Below, one piece after another: positions 1-11,061 of a stretch of DNA of 64,000 nt. The notes below the pieces were generated by a model. That model saw only the letters and a list, made by a program, of their open reading frames with translations, did not search any database and was not told where the DNA came from. The stretch lies in the NCBI GenBank assembly GCA_003075315.1, contig QDFQ01000001.1, positions 723,355 through 787,354 on the forward strand, written 5' to 3'. How positions within the stretch are numbered: position 1 is the first letter of the stretch; each line of letters begins with the position of its first letter. The DNA comes from Arthrobacter sp. TPD3018 (GTDB lineage: Bacteria; Pseudomonadota; Alphaproteobacteria; Sphingomonadales; Sphingomonadaceae). The position numbers and the translations under genes were made by a program.

Positions 1-132
1 GATCGCATCCCGGCAGGGCGCTGGGGCGATGCCGCCGACCTCGGCGGCGCGGCGGTGTTCCTCGCCTCCGACGCCGCGGCCTATGTCCAGGGCCATATCC
101 TCGCCGTCGATGGCGGGTGGCTGGCGCGCTAG
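1..132 (+). CDS. kduD: SDR-family oxidoreductase, KduD-like (C-terminal 43 residues only)
   Basis: The frame is open from the first base and ends with TAG at 130-132, so only the C-terminus is visible. The visible residues include [18 protein letters not shown] and the ending VDGGWLAR. This is the usual C-terminal region of classical short-chain dehydrogenases. The GRWG and GGWLAR wording matches 2-deoxy-D-gluconate 3-dehydrogenase (2-dehydro-3-deoxy-D-gluconate 5-dehydrogenase, KduD), an enzyme of pectin and uronate breakdown. The catalytic Ser-Tyr-Lys region lies outside the window, so substrate assignment is inference; gluconate 5-dehydrogenase is the main alternative. It converges on the receptor gene with only 19 bases between stop codons. 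Confidence 0.7.
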   Translation, partial: DRIPAGRWGDAADLGGAAVFLASDAAAYVQGHILAVDGGWLAR

Positions 133-151
133 GTCGCGCCAGCCAATACCG

Positions 152-2224
152 TCAGATGCCGTAGCGCAGCGACAGCATCACGTTACGCGGCGCGTTGGCG
201 AAACAGTCGCCGCGGACCAGGCAGGATGCATAGCCCCGCCGGTCGAACAGATTGGTCGCGTTGAGCGACAGCCGCCAGCGCTCGCGCGTGATCTCGGCAA
301 GGGCATCGACCATTGCGCGGGCCGGCGTCACGATCGACCAATTGGCGTCGCTCGTAACCTGCCGGCCGGCATAGCGCACGCCCGCGCCCAGCCGCAGCGT
401 GCCGAGCGGTGCGTCGAAGCTCTTCGTCGTCCACGCCGATGCTGTGGTGCGCGGGAAATATCCCGCCGCTTCCTCGTCGCCGGTAATCGTATTGTGGCCA
501 TAAGCGAGTGACAGGTCGAACCGGCCGGGCAGGCTGTGCGTTGCCTCGACCTCGAACCCCTTGGTCATCAGTTCGCCGGTCTGCGTGATGCGCATGCCGG
601 GGCCTGTGATCGGGCGGCCATTTTCCTTGATGCGGAAGGCGGTCGCGGTGACCATCGTGTTCGGGCCGGGCTGCCACTTGGCGCCCGCTTCGAATTGCGT
701 GCCGGTCTGCGGGCGGAACGGCTTGCCGTCGCTGGTGGTCCCTGCAATCGGCTGGAAGCTTTCGGTATAGCTGAAGAAGGGAGAGATGTTCGCCGCGACC
801 TCGCCGATGATGCCGGCGCGGAAGGTGGTGGCGCTGTCCGAGGTGCGGGTTGCGCCGCTGTGGCCGATCACATGATCGCGGCGAACGCCGAGGACGAGCG
901 ACACGCGATCGTAGAAGCGTAGCTGATCCTGCGCATACAGGCCCAGCTGAGACTGGGTCGTGCGGGAATAGGGGTCGGTGGCGACCGGCGTCGCGAGCGT
1001 GGCATAGTCGATATCGTACAGGTCGATCGTCTGATAATCATAGGCGGACGTGATGCCGACCTTGTTCCAGCTGTAATCGACCCCCGCGAGCAATATGTGC
1101 TCTATATGCGCGCCGGTGTTGAAGCGGGCCTGCACGTTATTGTCCGTGGACAATACGTTCAGCCGCCCGAGCTGCGACCCCGCGTAAACGCCGATCAGAC
1201 GGCCGTCGCTGCCCGGCACGTACGGATTCGTCGGGTTCGAATAACTGTCCGGATAATGGGTGTTATAGGTGAGGTGGCTATCGATGTAGCGCGCCTTCAG
1301 GCTCAGTTTCACCGCATCGCTGAACCGGTGGGTCAGCAGCCCCGACCCCTGCCACATGCGTCCGTCATACCGATCCCAGCCGGGCTTGCCGACGAAGAGA
1401 TAGGGATCGAGCGGCGGCCGCCCGCGATTGTCGCGCACCGTGCCGACGATCGGCAGGAAGTTGAGCGTCGATCCGGTCTTGTCCTGCTGGTAGAGGCCGA
1501 GCAGCGTCACATCGGTGCGCGCATCCGGGCGCCAGGTGACCGAAGGGGCGATCATGATCCGGTCGTCGGGAACGTGATCGACATAGGTGCCCGAATCGCG
1601 AACCCGCGCGACGATGCGCCCCGCCAGCTTGTCGCCGGCTGCAAGGTTGAGGTCGGCCAGCACCTCCTTGCGATCGAAGCTGCCATAGGTCAGCTGCACC
1701 TCACCCGTGTTCGTGAACACCGGCGTCTTCGACACGAGATTGACGAGCCCGCCGATCGATCCCTGTCCGAACAGGACCGAGGCGGGGCCGCGCACCACCT
1801 CGACCCGCGAGAAATTGTACGGGTCCGATGCGATGTTGACGTAATAGCTGTAGATGTCGCGCATGCCGTCACGAAACTGCAGCGCACTGACGCCGCGGAT
1901 CGTGAACGTGTCGACGCGCGTGTCGCGGCCATACAGGTCGGTCAGCACGCCCGCCGCATAGCGCATCGTATCGGCAACGCTGATCGCGCCCTGCGACAGA
2001 TAGGTCTCGCTCGGGATGACCGTGACCGGCTGCGGCACCTCGATCGCCGGCGTGTCGGTCTTGGTCGACGCCTGCGCTTCGGTCACGCGGCCCTCGACGA
2101 GGATATCCCCGCCCGACTGCCCATCTGCAACCTTACGCTGGGCGTCGGTGGTATCGTCGGTGGCGGCGGCGCCCGGTGTCAGTGCGACCAGCGCAGTTCC
2201 GGCGAGCAATGCGAAAGCTGACAT
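152..2224 (-). CDS. TonB-dependent ferric-siderophore receptor
   Basis: This is an outer-membrane receptor of the FhuA/FoxA-like siderophore class, 690 residues. After a Sec signal peptide (MSAFALLAGTALVAL, cleaved near an Ala-rich stretch) comes a plug domain. The plug carries the block IEVPQPVTVIPSE, the RGV segment TFTIRGVSALQFRDGMR and the strongly conserved RVEVVRGPASVLFGQGSIGG. A beta-barrel of TonB-receptor type follows, and the protein ends in an aromatic-rich strand (VMLSLRYGI). The ATG at 2222-2224 was chosen because AAAGGGGA lies just upstream and the signal peptide starts there; a longer in-frame ATG at 2276-2278 would lie inside the candidate Fur site. No siderophore synthesis or ABC importer genes are nearby, so the ligand is unknown. 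Confidence 0.9.
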   Translation of the reverse strand: MSAFALLAGTALVALTPGAAATDDTTDAQRKVADGQSGGDILVEGRVTEAQASTKTDTPAIEVPQPVTVIPSETYLSQGAISVADTMRYAAGVLTDLYGRDTRVDTFTIRGVSALQFRDGMRDIYSYYVNIASDPYNFSRVEVVRGPASVLFGQGSIGGLVNLVSKTPVFTNTGEVQLTYGSFDRKEVLADLNLAAGDKLAGRIVARVRDSGTYVDHVPDDRIMIAPSVTWRPDARTDVTLLGLYQQDKTGSTLNFLPIVGTVRDNRGRPPLDPYLFVGKPGWDRYDGRMWQGSGLLTHRFSDAVKLSLKARYIDSHLTYNTHYPDSYSNPTNPYVPGSDGRLIGVYAGSQLGRLNVLSTDNNVQARFNTGAHIEHILLAGVDYSWNKVGITSAYDYQTIDLYDIDYATLATPVATDPYSRTTQSQLGLYAQDQLRFYDRVSLVLGVRRDHVIGHSGATRTSDSATTFRAGIIGEVAANISPFFSYTESFQPIAGTTSDGKPFRPQTGTQFEAGAKWQPGPNTMVTATAFRIKENGRPITGPGMRITQTGELMTKGFEVEATHSLPGRFDLSLAYGHNTITGDEEAAGYFPRTTASAWTTKSFDAPLGTLRLGAGVRYAGRQVTSDANWSIVTPARAMVDALAEITRERWRLSLNATNLFDRRGYASCLVRGDCFANAPRNVMLSLRYGI

Positions 2225-2260
2225 GAAATCCCCTTTGGTAACGGCGGGGCCAATATCGCT

Positions 2261-2279
2261 ATTGCGAATCGCATGCAAT
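2261..2279 (-). promoter_or_regulatory. Candidate Fur-type operator upstream of the siderophore receptor
   Basis: ATTGCGAATCGCATGCAAT has 5-base outer arms (ATTGC/GCAAT) over 19 bp and contains the perfect palindrome TGCGA-A-TCGCA at 2263-2273. Length and TGCRA-type half-sites resemble alphaproteobacterial Fur boxes, and the location 37-55 bases upstream of a siderophore receptor start fits. Assignment to Fur is inference. Confidence 0.4.
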
Positions 2280-2412
2280 TATCGTGAAGGGTAGCTGGGT
2301 GCCACTGCTGGCAACGGTTTTATGATAGCGAAACCACGCAGCGCGGACCTAAGCGGTTGACGTCGCTCGCCTCTGCCCGGCAAGTCAGCCCGACAGGATC
2401 AGGAGAGGTTGA

Positions 2413-4890
2413 ATGGCGTTTTCCCGCAGCGTGGCGATGATCGTTGCCGCCAGCGCTCTGGCGGCCGGCATGGTGACAGGAGAGGGGCTGGCGCAGCAGG
2501 CGGCTTCTGCCGGCGTCGCGCATCCCGAGCTCTGGCCGACGCTGCCGATGACGCTGAAACGCGATCCGAAAGTCGAGGCGCGGGTCGACGCGATCCTCAA
2601 GCGGATGAGCGTGGAGGATAAGGTCGGCCAGCTGATCCAGGTCGATATCGCCTCGATCACGCCCAAAGACCTCGAGACGTACAAACTCGGCTCGGTTCTG
2701 AACGGGGGCAATTCGGCGCCCAACAGCGACGAATTCGCCCCTGCTGCGGAATGGCTGAAGCTGTTCGACGCGTTCTACGACGCCTCGGTGAAGCGCAGCG
2801 ACGGGAGGCCGGTCGTGCCGATCATCTGGGGCACCGACGCGGTGCATGGCGATAACAATATTGTCGGCGCGACGCTGTTCCCGCACAATATCGGCCTTGG
2901 CGCGACGCGCGATCTCGCGCTGATCCGGCGTATTGGCGCCGCGACCGCGGCGGAAACGGCGGCGACGGGCATCGACTGGAGCTTCGCGCCGACGGTGGCG
3001 GTGGTGCAGGACGACCGCTGGGGCCGGACCTACGAAAGCTATTCGGAAGAGCCGGAGATCGTCCAGGCCTATGCCGGGCAGATGGTCGAAGGGTTGCAGG
3101 GCACGGTTGGCCAGGACTTCATGACGCCCGGCCATGTCATTTCCTCGGTGAAGCATTTCCTGGGCGACGGCGGCACCGGTGGCCGCGATCAGGGCGACAC
3201 GCGTGTCAGCGAACAGGTGCTGCGCGACGTGCATGCCGCGGGCTACAAGAGCGGGCTCGCCGCGGGGGCGCTGACCGTGATGCCGAGCTTTTCCAGCTGG
3301 AACGGCGTCAAGATGACCGGCAACAAAAGTCTGCTGACCGGTGTGCTGAAGCAGCGGATGGGCTTCGACGGCTTTGCGATCGGCGACTGGAACGCACATG
3401 GCCAGGTCCCGGGATGCAGCAACGAGGATTGCCCGGCAGCGATCAATGCGGGGCTCGACATGTTCATGTATTCCGGCCCGAAGTGGAAGGAGCTGTACGC
3501 GAACACGCTGCGCGAGGCGAAGGACGGGACGATCCCGGCCGCGCGGCTGGACGATGCGGTACGGCGGATCCTGCGGGTGAAGATGCTGGCAGGCACGTTC
3601 GATTCCGGGCGGCCGTCCTCGCGCCCGATGGCGGGGAAGTTCGACCTGCTCGGCGCTCCGGCGCATCGCGCGATCGCGCGGCAGGCGGTGCGCGAATCGC
3701 TAGTGCTGCTGAAGAACAACGGCGGCGTGCTGCCGCTGAAGCCTGGTGCGAACATCCTCGTCGCCGGCCGTGGCGCGGACAATATCGGCCAGCAGTCGGG
3801 CGGTTGGTCGATCACCTGGCAGGGCACGGGCGTCACCAACGCGGCCTTCCCGAACGGTCAGTCGATCTGGAGTGGCATCGATCAGGCGGTGCGGGCGGGC
3901 GGCGGCAAGGCGACGCTGGCGGTCGATGGCGCGTATACGACCAAGCCCGACGCTGCGATCGTCGTATTCGGCGAAACGCCTTACGCGGAATTCACCGGCG
4001 ACCGCCCGACGCTGGAATACAGCCCCGAAGACAAAAGCGACCTTGCGCTGCTCAAGAAGCTGAAGGCCGCGGGTATCCCGGTTGTCGCGGTGTTCCTGTC
4101 GGGGCGGCCGCTGTGGGTGAATCCGGAGTTGAACGCGGCCGATGCGTTCGTTGCGGCCTTCCTACCCGGCACGGAGGGCGGCGGCGTCGCCGACGTGCTG
4201 ATTGCAGGGCCCGACGGCAAGCCGCGCAACGACTTCCATGGCACGCTCAGCTTTTCATGGCCCAAGCGGCTCGACCAATATGTGCTCAACCGGCGCGATC
4301 CCAATTACGACCCGCTGTTCCCGTTCGGCTATGGCCTGACCTATGCGAAGGGCGCCACCGTGCCGCAACTGAGCGAGGCGAGGCCCGCGGGCGGTGCGGC
4401 CGATCAGAATGCCTTGTTCGTGCGCGGGCGCATCGTCCCCGGCGCACGGCTGGAGACGCAGGGACCGGTGCAGCTCAGCCGGGTCGACCGCAGTTCGCAG
4501 GAGGATAGTCTGCGCCTCACCTTCGCCGGCACCGGTGAGGCCAGCGCCTATCTGGACGAAGCGACGCCGATCGATCTGACGCGCGAGACGAACGGCGATC
4601 TCAGCCTGATCGTCGACTATCGTGTGACGCAGGCGCCCACTGCAGAGGTGACGCTGGGGGTGCTGGGCAAGGCGGCCGGCACGGTGCCGATCACCGGCGC
4701 CCTGAAAGGCGAAGTCGGCGAATGGCGGCAGATTGCCGTGCCGCTGCGCTGCTTTGCGCAGAGTGGCGCGACGATGGGGGCGGTGCAGCGTCCCTGGGTG
4801 ATCGCGACCACCGGGCGGCTCGGCGTGGATGTCTCGGGCGTCCGCATCGCCAGCGCGCCGCCGGGGCCGGTCAGCTGCGGCACACGCTGA
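2413..4890 (+). CDS. Secreted GH3 beta-glucosidase with extra C-terminal domain (ExoP-like)
   Basis: This is an 825-residue glycoside hydrolase family 3 enzyme, probably an exo-acting beta-glucosidase/glucan hydrolase. A Sec signal peptide covers about residues 1-28. The (beta/alpha)8 domain contains VPIIWGTDAVHGDNN, the KHFLGDGGTGGRDQGDT substrate loop and the nucleophile motif GFAIGDWNAHG, with the likely catalytic Asp at residue 325. The second alpha/beta domain holds RESLVLLKNNGGVLPLKPG and the acid/base region GDRPTLEYSPEDKSD. About 150 further residues form a jelly-roll-like C-terminal domain, as in marine ExoP-type enzymes. The start follows a strong AGGAGAGG site. It is divergent from the siderophore receptor and stands alone as a transcription unit. 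Confidence 0.92.
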   Translation: MAFSRSVAMIVAASALAAGMVTGEGLAQQAASAGVAHPELWPTLPMTLKRDPKVEARVDAILKRMSVEDKVGQLIQVDIASITPKDLETYKLGSVLNGGNSAPNSDEFAPAAEWLKLFDAFYDASVKRSDGRPVVPIIWGTDAVHGDNNIVGATLFPHNIGLGATRDLALIRRIGAATAAETAATGIDWSFAPTVAVVQDDRWGRTYESYSEEPEIVQAYAGQMVEGLQGTVGQDFMTPGHVISSVKHFLGDGGTGGRDQGDTRVSEQVLRDVHAAGYKSGLAAGALTVMPSFSSWNGVKMTGNKSLLTGVLKQRMGFDGFAIGDWNAHGQVPGCSNEDCPAAINAGLDMFMYSGPKWKELYANTLREAKDGTIPAARLDDAVRRILRVKMLAGTFDSGRPSSRPMAGKFDLLGAPAHRAIARQAVRESLVLLKNNGGVLPLKPGANILVAGRGADNIGQQSGGWSITWQGTGVTNAAFPNGQSIWSGIDQAVRAGGGKATLAVDGAYTTKPDAAIVVFGETPYAEFTGDRPTLEYSPEDKSDLALLKKLKAAGIPVVAVFLSGRPLWVNPELNAADAFVAAFLPGTEGGGVADVLIAGPDGKPRNDFHGTLSFSWPKRLDQYVLNRRDPNYDPLFPFGYGLTYAKGATVPQLSEARPAGGAADQNALFVRGRIVPGARLETQGPVQLSRVDRSSQEDSLRLTFAGTGEASAYLDEATPIDLTRETNGDLSLIVDYRVTQAPTAEVTLGVLGKAAGTVPITGALKGEVGEWRQIAVPLRCFAQSGATMGAVQRPWVIATTGRLGVDVSGVRIASAPPGPVSCGTR

Positions 4891-4894
4891 AACT

Positions 4895-4937
4895 GGCAAG
4901 CCGGTTCTCGCCTTGATCGCGCGGGAACCGGCCTGCC
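4895..4937 (+). terminator. Hairpin after the GH3 gene
   Basis: Perfect 8-base arms GCCGGTTC (4900-4907) and GAACCGGC (4925-4932) are extended outward by GGCA/TGCC with one mismatch on each side. The hairpin starts four bases after the GH3 stop. There is no T-run, so it may be an mRNA-stabilising hairpin or weak terminator rather than a classical one. Confidence 0.5.
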
Positions 4938-4997
4938 GGGCATTCGTCTGACGACATGGGACACCGGCGATGGGGACCGGATCGAAAAGGGGACGAC

Positions 4998-5864
4998 GTG
5001 CGCACAAAGGGTCTCGTGCGGCTGGTAGTCGGCGGTGCGCTGGTGCTGGCGTCGAGTGGCTGCGCCGCGCTGTCGCATGGGTTCGTCAACGCCGCCGGGC
5101 CGGTCGCGGCGGATCAGCGTCATCTGTTCGTCGTGCTCGCCTGTGTGCTCGTGTTCGTCGCCGGGCCGGTGCTGCTGCTCGTACCGCTGTTCGCCTGGCA
5201 TTACCGGCTGTCGAATACCCGCCACGCCTATCGCCCCAACTGGTCCTTCTCCTGGCCGGTCGAGGCGCTGATCTGGATCCCGCCGACCGCGATCGTCATC
5301 GGCCTTGCGGTGCTGCTGTGGCACCACACGATCCGCGACGACCCCTATCGGCCGCTGCCCGGCGGACCGCCGGTCGAGGTGCAGGCGATCGCACTCGATT
5401 GGAAATGGGTGTTCGTCTATCCGGGGGAGGGGATCGCCGCGGTCGATCGCCTGACCATTCCCGCGGGGCGTCCGGTGCGTATCCGGCTGACCAGCGGGAC
5501 GGTGATGCAGTCGCTGATGATCCCGCAGCTCGCGGGGCAGGTCTATGCGATGGCGGGCATGACGACGCAGCTCCACATCATGGCGTCGCGCCCCGGGCGC
5601 TATCGCGGCGCCAATACGCAATATAATGGCGATGGCTTTGCGCATCAGCGCTTCGACGTGGTGGCGCTTCCGACCGGCGCGTACGATCGCTGGCGGAATA
5701 AGGCGCGTGCGGCGCATCGGCCGCTCGATGCCGCGACATGGCGCCGGTTGTCTGCCCGGTCGGTGATCGCGCGACCGGTCGTCTTTTCCAGCGTGACGCC
5801 GCAGCTCTTCGATCGGGTCGTCGCGCAGGCGGGCGATCACGGCCATAGGAAGGACCATCGATGA
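4998..5864 (+). CDS. cyoA: Ubiquinol oxidase subunit II
   Basis: Subunit II of a heme-copper quinol oxidase of bo3 type, 288 residues from the GTG at 4998. That start follows AAGGGGAC at proper spacing and gives a lipoprotein-like signal (VVGGALVLASSGC). Two membrane helices follow, then a cupredoxin domain ending with the CyoA-type block YAMAGMTTQLHIMASRPG. The copper-A ligands of cytochrome c oxidases (CxxxC motif) are absent, which marks a quinol rather than cytochrome oxidase. An ATG at 4956 is in frame but would place hydrophilic residues before the signal. It overlaps cyoB by ATGA and is first of a four-gene operon. Confidence 0.93.
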   Translation: MRTKGLVRLVVGGALVLASSGCAALSHGFVNAAGPVAADQRHLFVVLACVLVFVAGPVLLLVPLFAWHYRLSNTRHAYRPNWSFSWPVEALIWIPPTAIVIGLAVLLWHHTIRDDPYRPLPGGPPVEVQAIALDWKWVFVYPGEGIAAVDRLTIPAGRPVRIRLTSGTVMQSLMIPQLAGQVYAMAGMTTQLHIMASRPGRYRGANTQYNGDGFAHQRFDVVALPTGAYDRWRNKARAAHRPLDAATWRRLSARSVIARPVVFSSVTPQLFDRVVAQAGDHGHRKDHR

Positions 5865-7960
5865 CCGCCGCGTCCCCCGTCTTTCCGGTGCTGCTCGGGC
5901 GGTTCGCCTGGAGCGATCTGCCGTTCGTGCGGGCTTGGCAGGATCCGAATGCGAGCGAGATCGTCGGTGCCGCGGCCGGCGGGCTGGTGGTGATCGGCGC
6001 CCTAGCGCTCGTGGTGTTGCTGACCCGCTATCGGCTGTGGGGCCGGCTGTGGACGGAATGGCTGACCAGCCTCGACCACAAGAAGATCGGCATCATGTAC
6101 ATCGTCACGGCGTTCGTGATGCTGAGCCGCGCGCTGGTCGAGGCGGTGCTGATGCGCGTACAGCAGGCGGTGGCGATCGGCGATCCGGGCTTCCTGTCGC
6201 CCGACCATTTCGGCCAGCTGTTTTCGACGCACGGATCGATCATGATCTTCTTCATGGCGATGCCGTTCCTCACCGGCCTCATCAATTACGTCATGCCGCT
6301 TCAGATCGGCGCGCGCGACATGGCCTTTCCATGGGCCAATTCGATCGCGCTGTGGCTGACGATCGGCGCGGCTGGGCTGATGATGGCGAGCCTCGTCGTC
6401 GGACAGTTTTCGACCGGCGGGTGGAGCGGCTATCCACCCTATACCGAGCGTGCGTTCAGCCCCGGCGTCGGCGTCGACTACTGGATATGGGCGGTGACGC
6501 TGTCGTCGATTAGCTCGACGATGGCGGGAATCAACATCGCCTGCACGCTCTACAAGTTGCGGTGTTCAGGCATGACCATGATGCGCATGCCGATGTTCTG
6601 CTGGACGTCGCTGTGCACGGCGATCCTGATGATCTTCGCGCTGCCGCCGCTGACCGTTGCGACGGGCCTGCTCGCGCTCGACCGGTATCTGGGCTTCCAC
6701 ATGTTCACCAACGACCTCGGCGGGAACATGATGAACTACGCCAACCTCTTCTGGCTGTTCGGCCACCCTGAGGTGTACATCCTGATCCTGCCCGCCTTCG
6801 GCGTCTATTCTGAGGTGGTGTCGACATTTTCCGGCAAGGACCTGTACGGCTACACCTCGCTCGTCATCGCGACGATGGCGATCGCGGTCTTGAGCTTTAC
6901 CGTCTGGGTCCACCACTTCTTCACCATGGGGCAATCGGCTGAGATCAACGCGGTGTTCGGCATCGCGACGATGACGATCGGGGTGCCTACGGGCGTGAAG
7001 ATCTACGACTGGATCTGGACGATGTTTCGGGGCGAGGTGCGGTTCAGCGTGCCGATGCTGTATGCCATCGCCTTCATGATGACGTTCGTGCTGGGCGGCC
7101 TGACGGGCATCGTCCTGGCGATGCCGCCGCTTGATTACCTCGTCCACAACACGCTGTTCCTCGTCGCGCACTTCCACAATATGCTGATCCCTGGGCTGCT
7201 GTACGGGATGCTGGCCGGCTATACCTATTGGTTCCCCAAGGCGTTCGGCTTCCGCCTCGACGAGCGCTGGGGGCGGGTCGCGGTGGCGTGCTGGGTAGTG
7301 GGCTTCTACCTCGCGTTCATGCCGCTGTACGTGCTCGGCGCGAGCGGGATGGCGCGGCGGACGAGCGCGATCTTCGAACCCGATTTCCGGCCGTGGCTGT
7401 ACGTCGCCTGCGTTGGCGCATTCGTGCTGCTCGCCGCGCTCGTCTCGCTGGGCATGCAATTGTGGGTGAGTGTCCGAACCCGCGACGCGAGGCGGGTGCC
7501 GGCAGGCGATCCGTGGGACGGGCGGAGCCTGGAATGGGCGATCCCGTCGCCGCCGCCGGCGTACAACTTTGCCGTGCTGCCGCCAGTCGATCGGCGCGAC
7601 TGGTTTTACGATCGCAAGCACGACGCGGCAAAGCCCGATCCGTACCAGCGGCCCGCAGGCTATGAAGCCATCGACATGCCGCGCAACGCCATCAGCGGTA
7701 TGGCGATCGGCCTGTCCGCGGCGATGGCGGCGTTCGGGCTGGTGTGGGGCATGTGGTGGCTGGCGGTCGTTGGCGTCGAGTTGGTGGTCGCAGCGGTGGT
7801 GTTGCGCAGCTTTGGGCGGGGGCAGCATCGGACCATCCCGGCGCGACAAGTAGCGGCGGAGCATGATGCCTGGCTCGCGTTGGTTCACGCGACGCCGCCG
7901 ACGCCGCGGCAGACGGAGATGAGCGACGCCAATCGCGGTCGTGCGGAGATCAAGGCATGA
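5861..7960 (+). CDS. cyoB: Ubiquinol oxidase subunit I
   Basis: Catalytic subunit of the bo3-type oxidase, 699 residues with about 15 membrane helices. It reduces oxygen to water at the heme-copper centre while oxidising ubiquinol, and pumps protons. Visible signatures include THGSIMIFFMAMPFLTG (low-spin heme ligand region), GHPEVYILILPAFG with the cross-linked His-Tyr pair, VWVHHFFTMG with the CuB His pair, and HFHNMLIPG near the C-terminal heme ligands. Length and N-terminal extension match CyoB rather than the shorter CtaD. Both ends overlap neighbours by ATGA, so translation is probably coupled through the operon. Confidence 0.96.
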   Translation: MTAASPVFPVLLGRFAWSDLPFVRAWQDPNASEIVGAAAGGLVVIGALALVVLLTRYRLWGRLWTEWLTSLDHKKIGIMYIVTAFVMLSRALVEAVLMRVQQAVAIGDPGFLSPDHFGQLFSTHGSIMIFFMAMPFLTGLINYVMPLQIGARDMAFPWANSIALWLTIGAAGLMMASLVVGQFSTGGWSGYPPYTERAFSPGVGVDYWIWAVTLSSISSTMAGINIACTLYKLRCSGMTMMRMPMFCWTSLCTAILMIFALPPLTVATGLLALDRYLGFHMFTNDLGGNMMNYANLFWLFGHPEVYILILPAFGVYSEVVSTFSGKDLYGYTSLVIATMAIAVLSFTVWVHHFFTMGQSAEINAVFGIATMTIGVPTGVKIYDWIWTMFRGEVRFSVPMLYAIAFMMTFVLGGLTGIVLAMPPLDYLVHNTLFLVAHFHNMLIPGLLYGMLAGYTYWFPKAFGFRLDERWGRVAVACWVVGFYLAFMPLYVLGASGMARRTSAIFEPDFRPWLYVACVGAFVLLAALVSLGMQLWVSVRTRDARRVPAGDPWDGRSLEWAIPSPPPAYNFAVLPPVDRRDWFYDRKHDAAKPDPYQRPAGYEAIDMPRNAISGMAIGLSAAMAAFGLVWGMWWLAVVGVELVVAAVVLRSFGRGQHRTIPARQVAAEHDAWLALVHATPPTPRQTEMSDANRGRAEIKA

Positions 7961-8583
7961 GCGATCCCGAACTGGCGCATGTTGGCCTGCCGCTCGGCAA
8001 GAGTGAGGGGTTGGACAGGGAGCAGGCGGAGACGGCGATCTTCGGCTTCTGGCTGTTCCTGATGAGCGATGCCGTGCTCTTCGCTTTGCTGTTCGCGACC
8101 TATGGCACGATGCTGGCCAGCACGGTGGGCGGGCCGACGCCGGCGTCCGAGTTCAAGCTGCTGCCGACCTTCGTCGAAACGCTGTTGCTGCTGACCAGCA
8201 GCGCGACCTTTGGTCGGGCGAGTGTCGCCATGACGTACCGGGAGCCGCGGCGCGTGCTGATCGGCTGGCTGGTCGTGACATTGGGGCTGGGGCTGAGCTT
8301 CCTGGCGCTGGAGGCGAACGACTTTGCGACGATGTTTGCCCATGGCGCCTTTCCGACACGGAGCGGCTTCCTGTCATCCTTCTTCGCCCTTGTCGGACTG
8401 CATGGACTGCACGTCGCACTGGGCAGCTTCTGGCTGGTGGTGATGATCGGGCAGATCGTCGCTTACGGCTGCGATGCCAGGGTGCGGCTCAACCTGTTGC
8501 GGCTGGGGCTGTTCTGGCATCTGATCGATATCGTCTGGATCGCGATCTTCAGCCTCGTCTATCTGCCGGGAGCGATCCGATGA
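7957..8583 (+). CDS. cyoC: Ubiquinol oxidase subunit III
   Basis: A 208-residue integral membrane protein with five predicted helices. It contains the typical first-helix wording AIFGFWLFLMSDAVLFALLF and the ending LLRLGLFWHLIDIVWI seen in heme-copper oxidase subunit III. Subunit III stabilises subunit I and its proton-uptake route. ATGA overlaps connect it to cyoB and cyoD. Confidence 0.95.
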   Translation: MSDPELAHVGLPLGKSEGLDREQAETAIFGFWLFLMSDAVLFALLFATYGTMLASTVGGPTPASEFKLLPTFVETLLLLTSSATFGRASVAMTYREPRRVLIGWLVVTLGLGLSFLALEANDFATMFAHGAFPTRSGFLSSFFALVGLHGLHVALGSFWLVVMIGQIVAYGCDARVRLNLLRLGLFWHLIDIVWIAIFSLVYLPGAIR

Positions 8584-8894
8584 GCGATCCGGCCAGGGAG
8601 CGGGCGGCGGCGCTACGGACCTATGCGGTCGGCTATGCGGGCTCGCTGGCGCTGACCGCAGCGGCATTCGTCGCGGTGCGCTGGCCGAGCTTTGCCAGCC
8701 GGACGACGTTCGGGATCGTGCTGGCGCTGGGGTTCGTGCAGATGGTGGTGCAGTTCCGCTGCTTCCTCCACATCGGGTTGAAGCGGTCGTCGCGGCATGA
8801 CCTTCAGCTGATCCTGTTCACCACGCTGATCATCGCGCTGATGGCAAGTGGGACGCTGGTGATCCTGTTCAACCTGAGGGGGCGGATGGGGTAG
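8580..8894 (+). CDS. cyoD: Ubiquinol oxidase subunit IV
   Basis: A 104-residue protein with three membrane helices, including LALGFVQMVVQFRCFLHIG, the standard CyoD block. It is the last gene of the operon; cyoE (heme o synthase) does not follow, and instead there is a palindromic repeat and then convergent rpoD. The heme O farnesyltransferase must therefore be encoded elsewhere. Confidence 0.93.
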   Translation: MSDPARERAAALRTYAVGYAGSLALTAAAFVAVRWPSFASRTTFGIVLALGFVQMVVQFRCFLHIGLKRSSRHDLQLILFTTLIIALMASGTLVILFNLRGRMG

Positions 8895-8934
8895 GGCCAT
8901 CCGCCTTCGAAAGTAACAACCAAGTCCCGCCTGT

Positions 8935-9011
8935 CGTCATTGCGAGCGCAGCGAAGCAATCCAGGACGTCCGGGTCTGGCTCTGGATTGCTTCGCTGCGC
9001 TCGCAATGACG
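8935..9011. repeat. Paired palindromic element, family A (perfect 30-bp arms)
   Basis: Arms at 8935-8964 and 8982-9011 are perfect reverse complements over 30 bases, beginning CGTCATTGCGAGCG, with a 17-base spacer. It sits exactly between the converging ends of cyoD and rpoD, so it probably also ends transcription from both sides. A diverged copy is at 20150-20226. Confidence 0.9.
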
Positions 9012-9024
9012 AATAACTGCGGGC

Positions 9025-11060
<2,036 letters not shown>

Positions 11061-11061
<1 letters not shown>
